64,000 nucleotides of DNA from Streptomyces prunicolor NBRC 13075 (GCF_000367365.1 NZ_BARF01000057.1:1-64000), one strand, 5' to 3'. Positions 32,769-42,290 are shown, counted from the first letter of the stretch. The notes: generated by a model not told the origin, from the letters alone. Translations and numbers: made by a program.

Positions 32769-33965
32769 TCATCCGTCCCCCTTGGCCACGTCCAGGACAC
32801 CGGGCAGCGCCCGGAGGAACGCGTCCGCCTCGTCGTCGCCGAGGTTCAGCGGTGGCATCAGCCGTACGACATCGGGAGCGGGCGCGTTGACCAGAAAACC
32901 GGCGTCCTGAGCCGCCTGTTGCACCTGGGGCGCGAGCGGCTCGGTGAGCACGATACCCAGGAGGAGGCCCGCACCCCGGACATAATCGATCAACGGGTCG
33001 CCCAGCGACTCGATTCCGTCGCGCAGCTTCTCGCTCTGCCGCTTGACGTTCTCCAGCAGGCCTTCGGCCTCGATGGTGTCGAGTACGGCGAGTCCGGCGG
33101 CGCAGGCAACCGGGTTGCCGCCGAACGTCGTGCCGTGCTGGCCCGGTTGGAGCAGCTCGGCCGCGCGCCCGAAGGCCACGGTGGCACCGAGCGGCAGCCC
33201 GCCGCCGAGCCCCTTCGCGAGGGTTACGACATCCGGCAGGACGCCTTCGTGGGCCTGGTACTCGAACCAGTGCCCGGTACGGCCGACCCCGGTCTGCACT
33301 TCATCCAGGACCAGCAGCGCACCGTGCGCGGCGGTGATCGCGCGGGCCGCCTTCAGGTATCCGGCGGGCGGTACGACGACCCCGTTCTCGCCCTGGATCG
33401 GCTCGATGATGACGAGCGCGGTCTCGTCGGTGACGGCGGCCGCGAGGGCCTGGGCGTCGCCGAAGGGCACGTGCGTGACGTCGCCGGGCAGCGGCAGGAA
33501 AGGCGCCTGCTTGCCGGGCTGGCCGGTGAGCGCGAGGGAGCCCATCGTCCGGCCGTGGAAGGCGCCTTCGGTGGCGACCATGTGCTGACGGCCCGTCAAC
33601 CGGCCGATCTTGAAAGCGCCTTCGTTGGCCTCGGCACCCGAGTTGCAGAAGAACACCTTGCCGTCCCGGCCGAAGCGCTCAAGGAGCCGTTCGGCGAGGG
33701 CGACGGGCGGTTCGGCGATGAACAGGTTGGAGACATGGCCGAGTTCGGCGATCTGCTTGCTGACGGCCTCGACGATCGCCGGGTGGGCGTGTCCGAGGGC
33801 GTTGACCGCGATACCGCCGACGAAGTCGGTGTACTCGTTGCCGTCCGCGTCCCAGAGCTTGGCGCCGGCGCCGCGGACGAGGGGGAGCTTCGGGGTGCCG
33901 TAGTTGTTCATGAGCGACCCCTGCCAGCGCTGGGTCAGCGCTGCATTCGTCACGTTCTCGGTCAT
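32769..33965 (-). CDS. argD: Acetylornithine aminotransferase
   Basis: 398 residues, class-III PLP aminotransferase of normal length. Lys of the Schiff base is in VTLAKGLGGGLPLGA (~250). Other blocks are DFVGGIAVNALGHAHP, FCNSGAEANEGAFK and LVLDEVQTGVGRTG. It converts N-acetylglutamate semialdehyde to N-acetylornithine. ATG at 33965 overlaps the argB stop by ATGA. Confidence 0.97.
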   Translation of the reverse strand: MTENVTNAALTQRWQGSLMNNYGTPKLPLVRGAGAKLWDADGNEYTDFVGGIAVNALGHAHPAIVEAVSKQIAELGHVSNLFIAEPPVALAERLLERFGRDGKVFFCNSGAEANEGAFKIGRLTGRQHMVATEGAFHGRTMGSLALTGQPGKQAPFLPLPGDVTHVPFGDAQALAAAVTDETALVIIEPIQGENGVVVPPAGYLKAARAITAAHGALLVLDEVQTGVGRTGHWFEYQAHEGVLPDVVTLAKGLGGGLPLGATVAFGRAAELLQPGQHGTTFGGNPVACAAGLAVLDTIEAEGLLENVKRQSEKLRDGIESLGDPLIDYVRGAGLLLGIVLTEPLAPQVQQAAQDAGFLVNAPAPDVVRLMPPLNLGDDEADAFLRALPGVLDVAKGDG

Positions 33966-34921
33966 CCGGCATCCCCCTGCTTCTTGCCGGCCTTCTTGGC
34001 GGACTTCTTCTTGGCGGACTTCTGGTCGGGCAACTCGTCCGGCACGACCATCGTGCCGATGCCCTCGTCGGTGAAGATCTCCAGCAGGATCGAGTGCTGG
34101 ACCCGGCCGTCGATGACCCGGGCGGTGGTCACGCCGTTGCGCACGGCGTGCAGACAGCCCTCCATCTTCGGCACCATCCCGGAGCTCAACTCCGGGAGCA
34201 GCTTCTCCAGTTGGGTGGCGGTGAGGCGGCTGATCACCTCGTCGCTGTGGGGCCAGTCCTCGTAGAGACCCTCGACGTCCGTGAGGACCATGAGGGTCTC
34301 GGCCCCCAGCGCAGCAGCGAGTGCCGCAGCCGCCGTATCAGCATTGACGTTGTAGACATGTCCGTCGTCCTCGCTCCTGGCGATCGACGAGACGACCGGG
34401 ATACGGCCGTCCGCGAGCAGTGCCTCGATCGCGCCGGTGTCGATCGCGGTGATCTCGCCCACCCGCCCGATGTCGACCAACTCCCCGTCGATCTCCGGCA
34501 GATGCTTGGTGGCGGTGATGGTGTGCGCGTCCTCGCCGGTCAACCCGACGGCGAGCGGCCCGTGTTGGTTGAGCAGCCCGACCAACTCGCGCTGCACCTG
34601 CCCCGCGAGCACCATCCGTACGACGTCCATGGCGTCCTCGGTGGTGACGCGCAGGCCGGCCTTGAACTCGCTGACGATGCCGTGCCGGTCGAGGGCGGCG
34701 CTGATCTGCGGGCCGCCGCCGTGCACGACGACGGGCTTGAGCCCCGCGTGGTGCAGGAACACGACGTCCTGCGCGAACGCGGCCTTCAGGTCCTCGTCGA
34801 TCATGGCGTTGCCGCCGAACTTGATGACAACGGTCTTGCCGTTGTGCCGGGTCAGCCAGGGCAGCGCCTCGATGAGGATCTGCGCCTTGGGCAGCGCGGT
34901 GTGCTTACGAGTAGCGCTCAT
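33962..34921 (-). CDS. argB: Acetylglutamate kinase
   Basis: 319 residues. Amino-acid kinase fold: VVIKFGGNAMID at the start, VVHGGGPQISAAL, and YNVNADTAAAALAAALGAE. It phosphorylates N-acetylglutamate. Start ATG at 34921 overlaps argJ by ATGA. The C-terminus ends with a ~20-residue Lys-rich tail (QKSAKKKSAKKAGKKQGDAG) outside the usual fold. Confidence 0.97.
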   Translation of the reverse strand: MSATRKHTALPKAQILIEALPWLTRHNGKTVVIKFGGNAMIDEDLKAAFAQDVVFLHHAGLKPVVVHGGGPQISAALDRHGIVSEFKAGLRVTTEDAMDVVRMVLAGQVQRELVGLLNQHGPLAVGLTGEDAHTITATKHLPEIDGELVDIGRVGEITAIDTGAIEALLADGRIPVVSSIARSEDDGHVYNVNADTAAAALAAALGAETLMVLTDVEGLYEDWPHSDEVISRLTATQLEKLLPELSSGMVPKMEGCLHAVRNGVTTARVIDGRVQHSILLEIFTDEGIGTMVVPDELPDQKSAKKKSAKKAGKKQGDAG

Positions 34922-36072
34922 GACGAGTACGCGCTGTTCTCGTGGACGTAGTCCGCGGTGAGGTCGTTGGTCCAGATGGTGGCCGTCTCGGTGCCGGCGG
35001 CCAGGTCGGCGACGATGTGCACCTCGCGGTAGCGCATGTCGACCTTGTTGCGGTCCTCGCCGACGCCCCCGTTCTTGCAGACCCACACACCATTGATGGC
35101 GACGTTGAGCTGGTCGGGCTCGAAGGCGGCCTTGGTCGTGCCGATCGCGGACAACACCCGTCCCCAGTTGGGGTCTTCACCGTGGATCGCGCACTTGAGG
35201 AGGTTGTTGCGGGCGATGGAACGGCCCACCTCGACGGCGTCGTCCTCGCTCGCCGCGTTGACGATCTCGACCTTGATGTCCTTGCTGGCGCCCTCGGCGT
35301 CGCGGATGAGCTGCTGCCCGAGGTCGTCGCAGACGGCGCGCACGGCCTCGGCGAACTCCTCGTACCCCGGGGTGACTTGGGAGGCACCGGAGGCGAGCAG
35401 CAGCACGGTGTCGTTGGTGGACATGCAGCCGTCGGAGTCGACCCGGTCGAAGGTGGTGCGGGTGGCGGCCCGAAGTGCCTTGTCCAGTACGTCGGTTGGG
35501 ACGTCCGCGTCGGTGGTGAGGACGACGAGCATGGTGGCGAGGCCGGGGGCGAGCATGCCGGCACCCTTGGCCATCCCGCCGACGGTCCAGCCGTCCTTGG
35601 CGGTCACGACAGCGGTCTTGTGCACGCTGTCGGTGGTCTTGATGGCGATGGCGGCCTTCTCACCACCGTGCTCGGAGAGTTGACCGGCGGCGGCCTCGAC
35701 TCCCGGCAGCAGCTTGTCCATCGGGAGCAACAGCCCGATGAGCCCGGTGGAGGCGACGGCGACCTCGGCGGCGTTGAGCCCGAGCGTGTCCGCGACCTTC
35801 TCAGCGGTGGCGTGGGTGTCCTGGAAGCCCTTCGGCCCCGTACAGGCGTTGGCACCACCGGAGTTGAGGACGACGGCGGACACCTGACCGCCCTTCAGTA
35901 CCTGCTCGGACCACAACACCGGCGCGGCTTTGACGCGGTTGGAGGTGAAGACGCCCGCGGCGGCGAGGCGGGGCCCGGTGTTGACCACGAGGGCCAGGTC
36001 CGGGTTGCCGTTCTCCTTGATCCCGGCGGCGATGCCCGCGGCCGTGAATCCCTGTGCTGCCGTCACACTCAC
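34918..36072 (-). CDS. argJ: Glutamate N-acetyltransferase / amino-acid acetyltransferase (ornithine acetyltransferase)
   Basis: 384 residues. The autocleavage site is GAGMLAPGLATMLVVLTTD, with nucleophile Thr180 after Ala179, so the precursor splits into alpha and beta chains. It recycles the acetyl group from acetylornithine to glutamate, giving the cyclic pathway. GTG at 36072 overlaps the argC stop as GTGA. Confidence 0.97.
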   Translation of the reverse strand: MSVTAAQGFTAAGIAAGIKENGNPDLALVVNTGPRLAAAGVFTSNRVKAAPVLWSEQVLKGGQVSAVVLNSGGANACTGPKGFQDTHATAEKVADTLGLNAAEVAVASTGLIGLLLPMDKLLPGVEAAAGQLSEHGGEKAAIAIKTTDSVHKTAVVTAKDGWTVGGMAKGAGMLAPGLATMLVVLTTDADVPTDVLDKALRAATRTTFDRVDSDGCMSTNDTVLLLASGASQVTPGYEEFAEAVRAVCDDLGQQLIRDAEGASKDIKVEIVNAASEDDAVEVGRSIARNNLLKCAIHGEDPNWGRVLSAIGTTKAAFEPDQLNVAINGVWVCKNGGVGEDRNKVDMRYREVHIVADLAAGTETATIWTNDLTADYVHENSAYSS

Positions 36073-37097
36073 GGCGCGACTCCGATCGTAGAAAGCCCGG
36101 TGGTCTCGTCGAGCCCGAGGGCGAGGTTCATGCTCTGGACGGCACCGCCCGCGGTGCCCTTGGTCAGATTGTCGATGGCGCTGATCGCGATGATGCGTCC
36201 CGCGGCCTCGTCGTACGCGACCTGCACCTGAACGGCGTTGGAACCGTAGACGGATGCCGTCGCGGGCCACTGTCCCTCGGGGAGCAGGAACACGAAGGGC
36301 TCGTCGGCGAAGGCCTTCTCGTACGCGGCACGCACGGACTCGCCGGTGACACCGGGCTTGGCCTTGGCACTGCACGTGGCGAGGATGCCGCGGGCCATCG
36401 GCGCGAGGGTGGGCGTGAAGGACACGGTGACGGTCTCACCGGCGGCCGCGCCGAGGTTCTGGATGATCTCGGGGGTGTGCCGATGTCCGCCGCCGACGCC
36501 GTACGGCGACATGGAGCCCATGACCTCGCTGCCGAGGAGGTGCGCCTTGGGTGCCTTGCCGGCGCCCGAGGTCCCGGACGCGGCGACGATCACGGCCTCG
36601 TTCTCGGCGAGCCCTGCGGCGTACGCCGGGAAGAGCGCGAGGGAGGCGGCCGTCGGATAGCAACCGGGCACGGCGATGCGCTTGGCCCCCTCCAACGCGG
36701 CGCGGGCACCCGGGAGTTCGGGCAGGCCGTAGGGCCAGGTACCGGCGTGCGCGGAGCCGTAGAAGCGCTCCCAGTCGGCCGCGTCCTTGAGCCGGAAGTC
36801 GGCACCCATGTCGACGACGAGGACGTCCGGGCCGAGCTGCTCGGCGACGGCGGCGGACTGACCGTGGGGCAGGGCGAGGAAGACGACGTCGTGCCCGGCG
36901 AGGATTTCGGGGGTAGTTTCCTCGAGGACCCGGTCGGCCAGCGGCAGCAGATGCGGCTGGAGCGCACCGAGTTTCTGTCCGGCGTTGGAGTTACCGGTCA
37001 GGGCGCCGATCTCGACCTCGGGGTGCGCCAGGAGCAGACGCAGGAGTTCCCCACCCGCGTATCCACTCGCTCCGGCCACTGCCGCACGTACCGCCAT
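36069..37097 (-). CDS. argC: N-acetyl-gamma-glutamyl-phosphate reductase
   Basis: 342 residues. Rossmann start VAGASGYAGGELLRLLL; catalytic Cys146 in AVPGCYPTAASLAL. It reduces acetylglutamyl phosphate with NADPH. ATG at 37097 with GAGGAGG a few nt upstream. First gene of argCJBDR; ARG-box-like palindromes lie within 80 bp upstream. Confidence 0.97.
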   Translation of the reverse strand: MAVRAAVAGASGYAGGELLRLLLAHPEVEIGALTGNSNAGQKLGALQPHLLPLADRVLEETTPEILAGHDVVFLALPHGQSAAVAEQLGPDVLVVDMGADFRLKDAADWERFYGSAHAGTWPYGLPELPGARAALEGAKRIAVPGCYPTAASLALFPAYAAGLAENEAVIVAASGTSGAGKAPKAHLLGSEVMGSMSPYGVGGGHRHTPEIIQNLGAAAGETVTVSFTPTLAPMARGILATCSAKAKPGVTGESVRAAYEKAFADEPFVFLLPEGQWPATASVYGSNAVQVQVAYDEAAGRIIAISAIDNLTKGTAGGAVQSMNLALGLDETTGLSTIGVAP

Positions 37098-37114
37098 GGA
37101 ACCCTCCTCATCGA

Positions 37115-37173
37115 TGGCATGACTATACGTTTCGTTGCACGTTTATGCAATCTGGATGAGTGGGTATGCACTC
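37115..37173. promoter_or_regulatory. ARG box cluster upstream of argC
   Basis: TTGCACGTTTATGCAA (37135-37150) is a strong palindromic ARG box. Weaker boxes are at 37115-37132 (TGGCATGACTATACGTTT) and 37159-37173 (ending TATGCACTC). This is the expected ArgR target of the argCJBDR promoter. Confidence 0.8.
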
Positions 37174-37194
37174 AGACCGCCGCGATGAGTCGGC

Positions 37195-38034
37195 TCAGGC
37201 ACCGGCCTTCCGGGCCGAGCGGGACTGGGCGCGCAGGGCGGGCAGTCGAGCGCACTGCTCGGCGTCGGCCAGGCCCTCCCCCAGGGCCAGCAGCGAGAGG
37301 AGCTGTACCGGGCGGCCGGCGGTGGCCGCGGCCTCCAGCTTGTGGTGGCCGTCGAGGAGGAAGTGGGTCAGGCCCCAGTGCGGGGACTGGTCGTCCCCGA
37401 AGGCGTTTTCGGCCTGGCACACGTCCAGCGTCGAGACCGCCACGGCCGTCGGGACCGCGCCCCGGCCCATGAGCTCGACGTACTCCTCGACGCGCTCCCG
37501 CTCGTTCCACGTCGGCGGAACCATCGGCACGACGAACTCATACAGGTGGGCGGACGAGCCGACCGCGGTCTCGAAGGTCCGGTAGTACGGCGTGTGCGGA
37601 TACTCCGGCAGGCCCCAGAACTGGTCGATCCCCCACGAGTCCACCTGCTCGCCGCTGAAGTAGTCGCCCTCCCGACCCGGGATCACCAGACGGGGTTCCA
37701 CGCGCAGCAGCACCGGAAGGTACTCGCCCTCGGGCAGCAACGCGCCGAACGCGTCGATCACACCGCCGTCGCCGGGATCGGCCAGCGTCCCGGTGAGCCG
37801 CTCCCGTACGTCCTCCAGCGACAGCTTCTGCGTCGCGGTCACCAACCGGCGGAACAGCAACGGGCAGGTTCCGCACCAGTGGCTGAGCTCGAAGGCGGGC
37901 TCACCGTCGACCACGAGCAACCGGCGCCTCGACCGGCCCTCGCGCTCCGCCTTCTCCACCTCCTCCGCCTCGAAGCGCAGCCTCGCCTCGGGGGCCGGGA
38001 CACCGAGCGTGCGCGGCTCGTCACATTTGATCAT
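37195..38034 (-). CDS. Conserved hypothetical protein with ParB-like HxK motif
   Basis: About 279 residues, family not recognised. Visible features: an N-terminal acidic/basic helix (RLRFEAEEVEKAEREGRSRR), HWCGTCPLLFRRL with a C-x-x-C pair that could bind metal, and FLLDGHHKLEAAATAGRPV, reminiscent of the ParB/Srx-type GxHR motif. ATG at 38034 has no good ribosome site and may be leaderless; GTG at 38037 is equally possible. It ends 98 bp upstream of argC and is unlikely to share its regulation. Confidence 0.7.
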   Translation of the reverse strand: MIKCDEPRTLGVPAPEARLRFEAEEVEKAEREGRSRRRLLVVDGEPAFELSHWCGTCPLLFRRLVTATQKLSLEDVRERLTGTLADPGDGGVIDAFGALLPEGEYLPVLLRVEPRLVIPGREGDYFSGEQVDSWGIDQFWGLPEYPHTPYYRTFETAVGSSAHLYEFVVPMVPPTWNERERVEEYVELMGRGAVPTAVAVSTLDVCQAENAFGDDQSPHWGLTHFLLDGHHKLEAAATAGRPVQLLSLLALGEGLADAEQCARLPALRAQSRSARKAGA

Positions 38035-38107
38035 CACGAACCGACCGTAAGCGGACTCAGCTGATCGGCACCACCGTTTAAGGACGCGACGCCCTACCGT
38101 CATCGGC

Positions 38108-38764
38108 ATGACGGAGCCAGTGGCAGCGACGGACCCTTCCCCACCGCCCCATCCGCACGAGAACGCCCCGGGCAAGGCACGCCTGATCGCTCTGTCCGAC
38201 GGGATATACGCCATCGCGATGACGCTGCTCGTCATCAATGTCGCGGTCCCCGCGAATCTGCCCGCCGCCGCTTTCCACAAGGCCCTGAACGACGCGCTGC
38301 CCAGCCTCGGCGCCTTCGCGCTCAGCTTCACCCTCATCGCCGGGTTCTGGCGCGACCACCGCCGCATCCTCACCACCCTGCCCGTGGAGACGACCGTGGT
38401 CACCCGCCTGGTCCTGCTCGGCCTAGGCCTGGTCGCCCTCCTGCCCTTCCCCACCGGACTCCTGGCCGAGTACGCCTCCCAGCCCGACGCCGTCGCCCTC
38501 TACGCGAGCGCCATGGCCGCGATCCACGCCGTACACGCCACCTTGCTCCTGCTCACGCAACGCCAGGTGCACCCCTCACCCAAGTCCCCCGCGGCCGCGG
38601 CCCGCCGCCGCTTCACCGCCCAACTCGCGTCCAGCGTCCTGGTGTTCGGCCTGTCCATTCCACTGGCCTTCATCGACGCCGAGGCCGCCATGTGGTTCTG
38701 GATCACGCTCGTCCCGGCCCACTACGTCATCGGCCACCACCGCCGCCGGCTCACGCAGGCCTGA
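38108..38764 (+). CDS. TMEM175-family (DUF1211) predicted potassium channel
   Basis: 218 residues, about six membrane helices. The signature at the first helix, RLIALSDGIYAIAMTLLVIN, is the bacterial version of the TMEM175 FSDGxxAIAxTLL motif, which lines a K+ pore. Only one six-helix repeat is present, so four subunits would form the channel. ATG at 38108. Confidence 0.8.
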   Translation: MTEPVAATDPSPPPHPHENAPGKARLIALSDGIYAIAMTLLVINVAVPANLPAAAFHKALNDALPSLGAFALSFTLIAGFWRDHRRILTTLPVETTVVTRLVLLGLGLVALLPFPTGLLAEYASQPDAVALYASAMAAIHAVHATLLLLTQRQVHPSPKSPAAAARRRFTAQLASSVLVFGLSIPLAFIDAEAAMWFWITLVPAHYVIGHHRRRLTQA

Positions 38765-38790
38765 CACCAACGCGCGGCAGACTTCTCACC

Positions 38791-40410
38791 ATGGACGACA
38801 CGGACGACGTAGAAGCGGTGGTCGCGAGCGTGCCGGGCGCTGCTCTGCCGACGGACCTGGTCGCGTGGTGGCGGCTCGACGGTGTGGCCGCCACCGTGTG
38901 GATCCCCCTGGACTTCGCCCCGTTGGAGCCGGCTGAGGCGCTCGACGTCAGGGACACCCTGGTGCGGGTCGCCCGGGAGGAGGCAGCGCACTCGGACGCC
39001 CATGCCGCCGCCGCGGAGTACCTCCCCGGGTTCCTTCCGATCGCGGACAACGCGGGCGGCGACCACCTGTTGGTCGATCTCCGGTCCGGGGAGCCGACGT
39101 TCGGCGCCGTCTTCCTCTGGGACCACGAGACGCCCAAACTCGGCGTGCCCCTATGGGAATCGGTGTCCGAGTTGCTCGCGAACGCGGCCGAGGCGCTCAA
39201 CGACGCCCACCCCGACATCGCGTCCTTCACCACCCCCTCCGCCGAAAGCCCGCCCGCTCCCCTCCCCCACCCCGTCGACTGGACGGCCGTAGAGACGTGG
39301 CTCGGGTCGCGGCTGCCGGACGACTACAAGCAACTGGCCGACCGTCACGGGCCGTTGGACTTCGGTGAGTACCTCTGGATCCATGTGCCCTGCGTCCGCA
39401 AGGACCACTTCGACTACGGCGACTGGCTGCGGGAGACGCATCGCGCGGCCCGGATCGCGGCGCGGCAGCTGCCGGAGGGCGAGCGGCCGGCCGTACATCC
39501 GCATCCCTGCGGGCTGTTGGCGTGGGGCCACAGCCGGGGCGGTGACGTGTTGTTCTGGGACACGTCGGTCTCCGAGGACCCCGGCCGATGGACGGTCGTC
39601 GTCCAGCACTCCCACCCGGCGCCCGGCAGCGGCCTGTTGCCGTTCCACCGCTACGACCTGACGCTCACCGGCTATCTACGGCACACCGTCCGCGCCGCCG
39701 GGGAGCAGCCGTTCCCGCCCGGTCCGCTGCTCGGGCCGCTGCCCGGCAGCATCGCCCGCACCAGGTACCTGCCCACGGCCGAGCCCTGGACCCCGCCCGC
39801 ACCCACCGCACCCCGGCTGACCGAGGCCGAGCGCCGCATCGCGATGGAGACCGGCACCGGCCTGGACGCGCTGCGGCTGCTGTCGCCGCCCCCTGAGCGC
39901 CCGTATCTCGGCGGCGGCACCTGGGAGGGGCTCTTCGCCGAGTTGGGGACGCGGTTGCCGACGGAGTACGTGGAGCTGATGGAGGTGTACGGCGCCGGTG
40001 ACTGGGGCGAGTGGCTGCGTTTCCTGACCCCGCTGCGCACCGGGGAGCGACGCTTCGTCACCCGCGTCGAGCAGGTTCTCGGCGCCTACCGGATGCACAA
40101 GGACAGGCACCCGCACCACTATCCGCTGGTCCCGTGGCCGGAGCCCGACGGTTTCCTGCCCTTCGCGAACTCCTACGACAACGACTACCTCGGCTGGCTC
40201 ACAGCAGGCCCGGACCCGGACGCCTGGCCGCTCATCGTCTGGCCCCGCCATGCGGAGCAGGGCCCGGCGCTGGCGGACGGCCTGATCGACACGCTGCTCG
40301 CGTGGCAGCGCGGCGCCCTGGTCACGGAGGGGCTGGCCGGGCTCGACGAGGAGGACGACCCCGTCGAGAAGGCCGGTTTCGACGCGTGGGACGACAGCGC
40401 GTACTGGTGA
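38791..40410 (+). CDS. Protein with three SUKH/SMI1-KNR4-like domains
   Basis: 539 residues. Three similar units: ~1-150 (VAWWRLDGVAATVWIP ... EYLPGFLPIADNAGGDHLL), ~185-330 (LPDDYKQLADRHGPLDFGEY ... CGLLAWGHSRGGDVLFWDT) and ~370-525 (LPTEYVELMEVYGAGDWGEW ... FLPFANSYDNDYLGWLT). This is the SMI1/KNR4 fold, known mostly as immunity proteins to polymorphic toxins and in cell-wall regulation. No toxin gene is visible next to it. ATG at 38791; no signal peptide. Confidence 0.8.
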   Translation: MDDTDDVEAVVASVPGAALPTDLVAWWRLDGVAATVWIPLDFAPLEPAEALDVRDTLVRVAREEAAHSDAHAAAAEYLPGFLPIADNAGGDHLLVDLRSGEPTFGAVFLWDHETPKLGVPLWESVSELLANAAEALNDAHPDIASFTTPSAESPPAPLPHPVDWTAVETWLGSRLPDDYKQLADRHGPLDFGEYLWIHVPCVRKDHFDYGDWLRETHRAARIAARQLPEGERPAVHPHPCGLLAWGHSRGGDVLFWDTSVSEDPGRWTVVVQHSHPAPGSGLLPFHRYDLTLTGYLRHTVRAAGEQPFPPGPLLGPLPGSIARTRYLPTAEPWTPPAPTAPRLTEAERRIAMETGTGLDALRLLSPPPERPYLGGGTWEGLFAELGTRLPTEYVELMEVYGAGDWGEWLRFLTPLRTGERRFVTRVEQVLGAYRMHKDRHPHHYPLVPWPEPDGFLPFANSYDNDYLGWLTAGPDPDAWPLIVWPRHAEQGPALADGLIDTLLAWQRGALVTEGLAGLDEEDDPVEKAGFDAWDDSAYW

Positions 40411-40423
40411 GACGGCGGGAGCC

Positions 40424-40921
40424 TCAGTCGGCGATCATCCGGTCGCCGCGCCATCCCATGCGCTCGGTGTCGCGTTCCCGCTGCCGTCGTACGACATAAC
40501 GGCCGGGCGCGATGCCCGTGCCGCCGTGTTCGGGGTGGATGAGGTAGGCGACCGCCGAGGTCTCGATCATGGCGATGGCCAGGCCCATGGTGTCGCGGAC
40601 CTGCCGGGTCCAGCGGCAGGTGCCGGGGTCGGCGACGAGGGTGTGTGGGTTGCCGCCGGCCGCGCTGCGCAGCAACTCGACGCCTGCGGCGGGCACTTCA
40701 CGCCAGTTGCCGCTCGTGAGGGTGACGGCGCGGGTGACGAACGCGTACGGGACGACGATCAGATCGCCCTGGGCCTGGAGGCCGTCGACGACGGGGATGG
40801 TGACCTGGCGTTCCAGGTGGTCGAGGACGTCGAGGCCGGAGCGTCGGGTCAGGTCGGCGAGGGTCATGGTCGGGGTGGTGAGTGGAGTCGGAGTCGGAGT
40901 CGCGGGCATGGTTGTGGTCAT
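40424..40921 (-). CDS. Hypothetical protein
   Basis: About 165 residues, not recognised. A Thr/Pro-rich N-terminus is followed by a compact region with GDLIVVPYAFV and a C-terminal Arg-rich stretch (YVVRRQRERDTERMGWRG). ATG at 40921 chosen because GAGG lies 8 nt upstream. On the same strand and 37 bp downstream of the DUF6745-like gene, so probably co-transcribed. Confidence 0.65.
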   Translation of the reverse strand: MTTTMPATPTPTPLTTPTMTLADLTRRSGLDVLDHLERQVTIPVVDGLQAQGDLIVVPYAFVTRAVTLTSGNWREVPAAGVELLRSAAGGNPHTLVADPGTCRWTRQVRDTMGLAIAMIETSAVAYLIHPEHGGTGIAPGRYVVRRQRERDTERMGWRGDRMIAD

Positions 40922-40958
40922 GGGCATCACCTCGGGTGTCTGGAGGGTGTGTTCGGGA

Positions 40959-42170
40959 TCAGGTGCGGCGGGCGAGCCGCGCGTAGTGCTCGCCGGACAG
41001 GCCGTACGTCCAACCCGCCGCCGCCACCGGGTCGTCGAAGTGCGCGGGCACGCTCAGGCCGTAGCGGCGGTGGGTGCCGTCGGGTTCGACGGAGCCGTTG
41101 ACGACGAGGAGGAGACGGGCCGGGCGGCTCCACAACTCCCGTGGTACGTCGTAGAGATGGAGGGCGGAGCCGGGGTTGCCCGGGTCGCCGGACGTGGCGA
41201 TGTGGCGGAGGCGGGCCTGCGCGATATAGGTGTCCCAGCCGATGCGTTCGATGGCGCTGCGGCGGACCTCGATGTTGCGTTCGGCGTGGATGCGCTCGAC
41301 GGACGGGTCGGTCATCACCCAGGTCGGGACGTGGGTGCCGTGCAGGGCGTGGACCTGGGTGTCGTCGGCGAAGCGGACGGCGGGGCCGTCGTCCCGGTGC
41401 AGCCGCACTTCGCCGTTGAGGGCGTCGGGGAGGGGTTCGGTGTGGACCTCGGTGGGGCGTTCCGCCATCACGCAGCGGCCCTCACCGGGCCACCACCAGC
41501 CGGTCGAGCGCGCCAACTCGGCCAGCAGGGCGAGCAGTTCGGCGTCGGAGCGCCGGTACTGGGCAAGGCCCAGGCGGGCGTACACGTCGTAGTGGCCGAT
41601 CCAGTGGGCGTCGTGCTGCCCGTACCAGGTCATGCCGTCCGTGCCGCCGGTCGTGGGCATCGACTCGGCGCGGATCAGGGCGCGGACGCAGTTGTGCAGG
41701 GTGGCGTACAGCGCGTCGCCGACGACCATGTCGATGATGGCGGGGATGGCCACTCCCGTGGTCAGGGCCCGTTCGGCGGGGATGGCGAGGGGCCGCCACC
41801 ACGAACCCCTCGACACACCGTGCCCGACGGCCCGGTCGAGGCCGCGGCGCAAGTCCTGCACGAGGTTGGCCAGTTGTGCCGCCAGGGGCCAACCCTCCGG
41901 GTACTTGGGCAGGTTGGCGCCCTGGAAGTGGACGGGTGGGAAGGTGTGCGGGTCGTCGTGGACGATCGACAGGGCCGCGGTGGGCGACGGCACCCAGACG
42001 AACTCCGGGGCTGGGGCGTCGATCAGTCGGTACAGGGCGACGACGGCGGCTTCGGCCGCGGGACGGTCGGCGGGGCGTGCCGCCAGACCGTGCGCTCGCC
42101 ACTCGTCGCTCAGGCGACGGGCCAGTGCGAGGCGGTGGGCGCCCTGGGACAGGGCTGACACGGGGGTCAC
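40959..42170 (-). CDS. DUF6745-like protein
   Basis: About 403 residues, rich in Trp and His. The C-terminal half contains LHRDDGPAVRFADDTQVHAL, WVMTDPSVERIHAERNIEVR and RRSAIERIGWDTYI, which I recall as the DUF6745 pattern (function unknown). The N-terminal half is helical. GTG at 42170 is preferred loosely; an ATG at 42224 would place the start in the divergent MerR promoter region. It lies with the small gene downstream and beside the triple-SUKH gene, possibly one functional neighbourhood. Confidence 0.7.
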   Translation of the reverse strand: MTPVSALSQGAHRLALARRLSDEWRAHGLAARPADRPAAEAAVVALYRLIDAPAPEFVWVPSPTAALSIVHDDPHTFPPVHFQGANLPKYPEGWPLAAQLANLVQDLRRGLDRAVGHGVSRGSWWRPLAIPAERALTTGVAIPAIIDMVVGDALYATLHNCVRALIRAESMPTTGGTDGMTWYGQHDAHWIGHYDVYARLGLAQYRRSDAELLALLAELARSTGWWWPGEGRCVMAERPTEVHTEPLPDALNGEVRLHRDDGPAVRFADDTQVHALHGTHVPTWVMTDPSVERIHAERNIEVRRSAIERIGWDTYIAQARLRHIATSGDPGNPGSALHLYDVPRELWSRPARLLLVVNGSVEPDGTHRRYGLSVPAHFDDPVAAAGWTYGLSGEHYARLARRT

Positions 42171-42252
42171 CGGAGGACTTCGAGGTCCGCCTTTCGATTC
42201 ATCATGCGGGGAGCGTGACAGCACCGGGATCGCGACGCAAGGAAATTAGTCC

Positions 42253-42283
42253 TTGACCTGGAGCGCGCTCCAGGTTTTACCGT
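42253..42283 (+). promoter_or_regulatory. MerR-type promoter with 19-bp spacer and internal palindrome
   Basis: -35 TTGACC (42253-42258), 19-nt spacer, -10 TACCGT (42278-42283). CCTGGAGCGCGCTCCAGG (42257-42274) is an 18-bp perfect palindrome within the spacer, the arrangement expected for MerR family activation by DNA untwisting. The -10 box is 7 nt from the regulator's ATG. Confidence 0.8.
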
Positions 42284-42290
42284 TGTGTTC

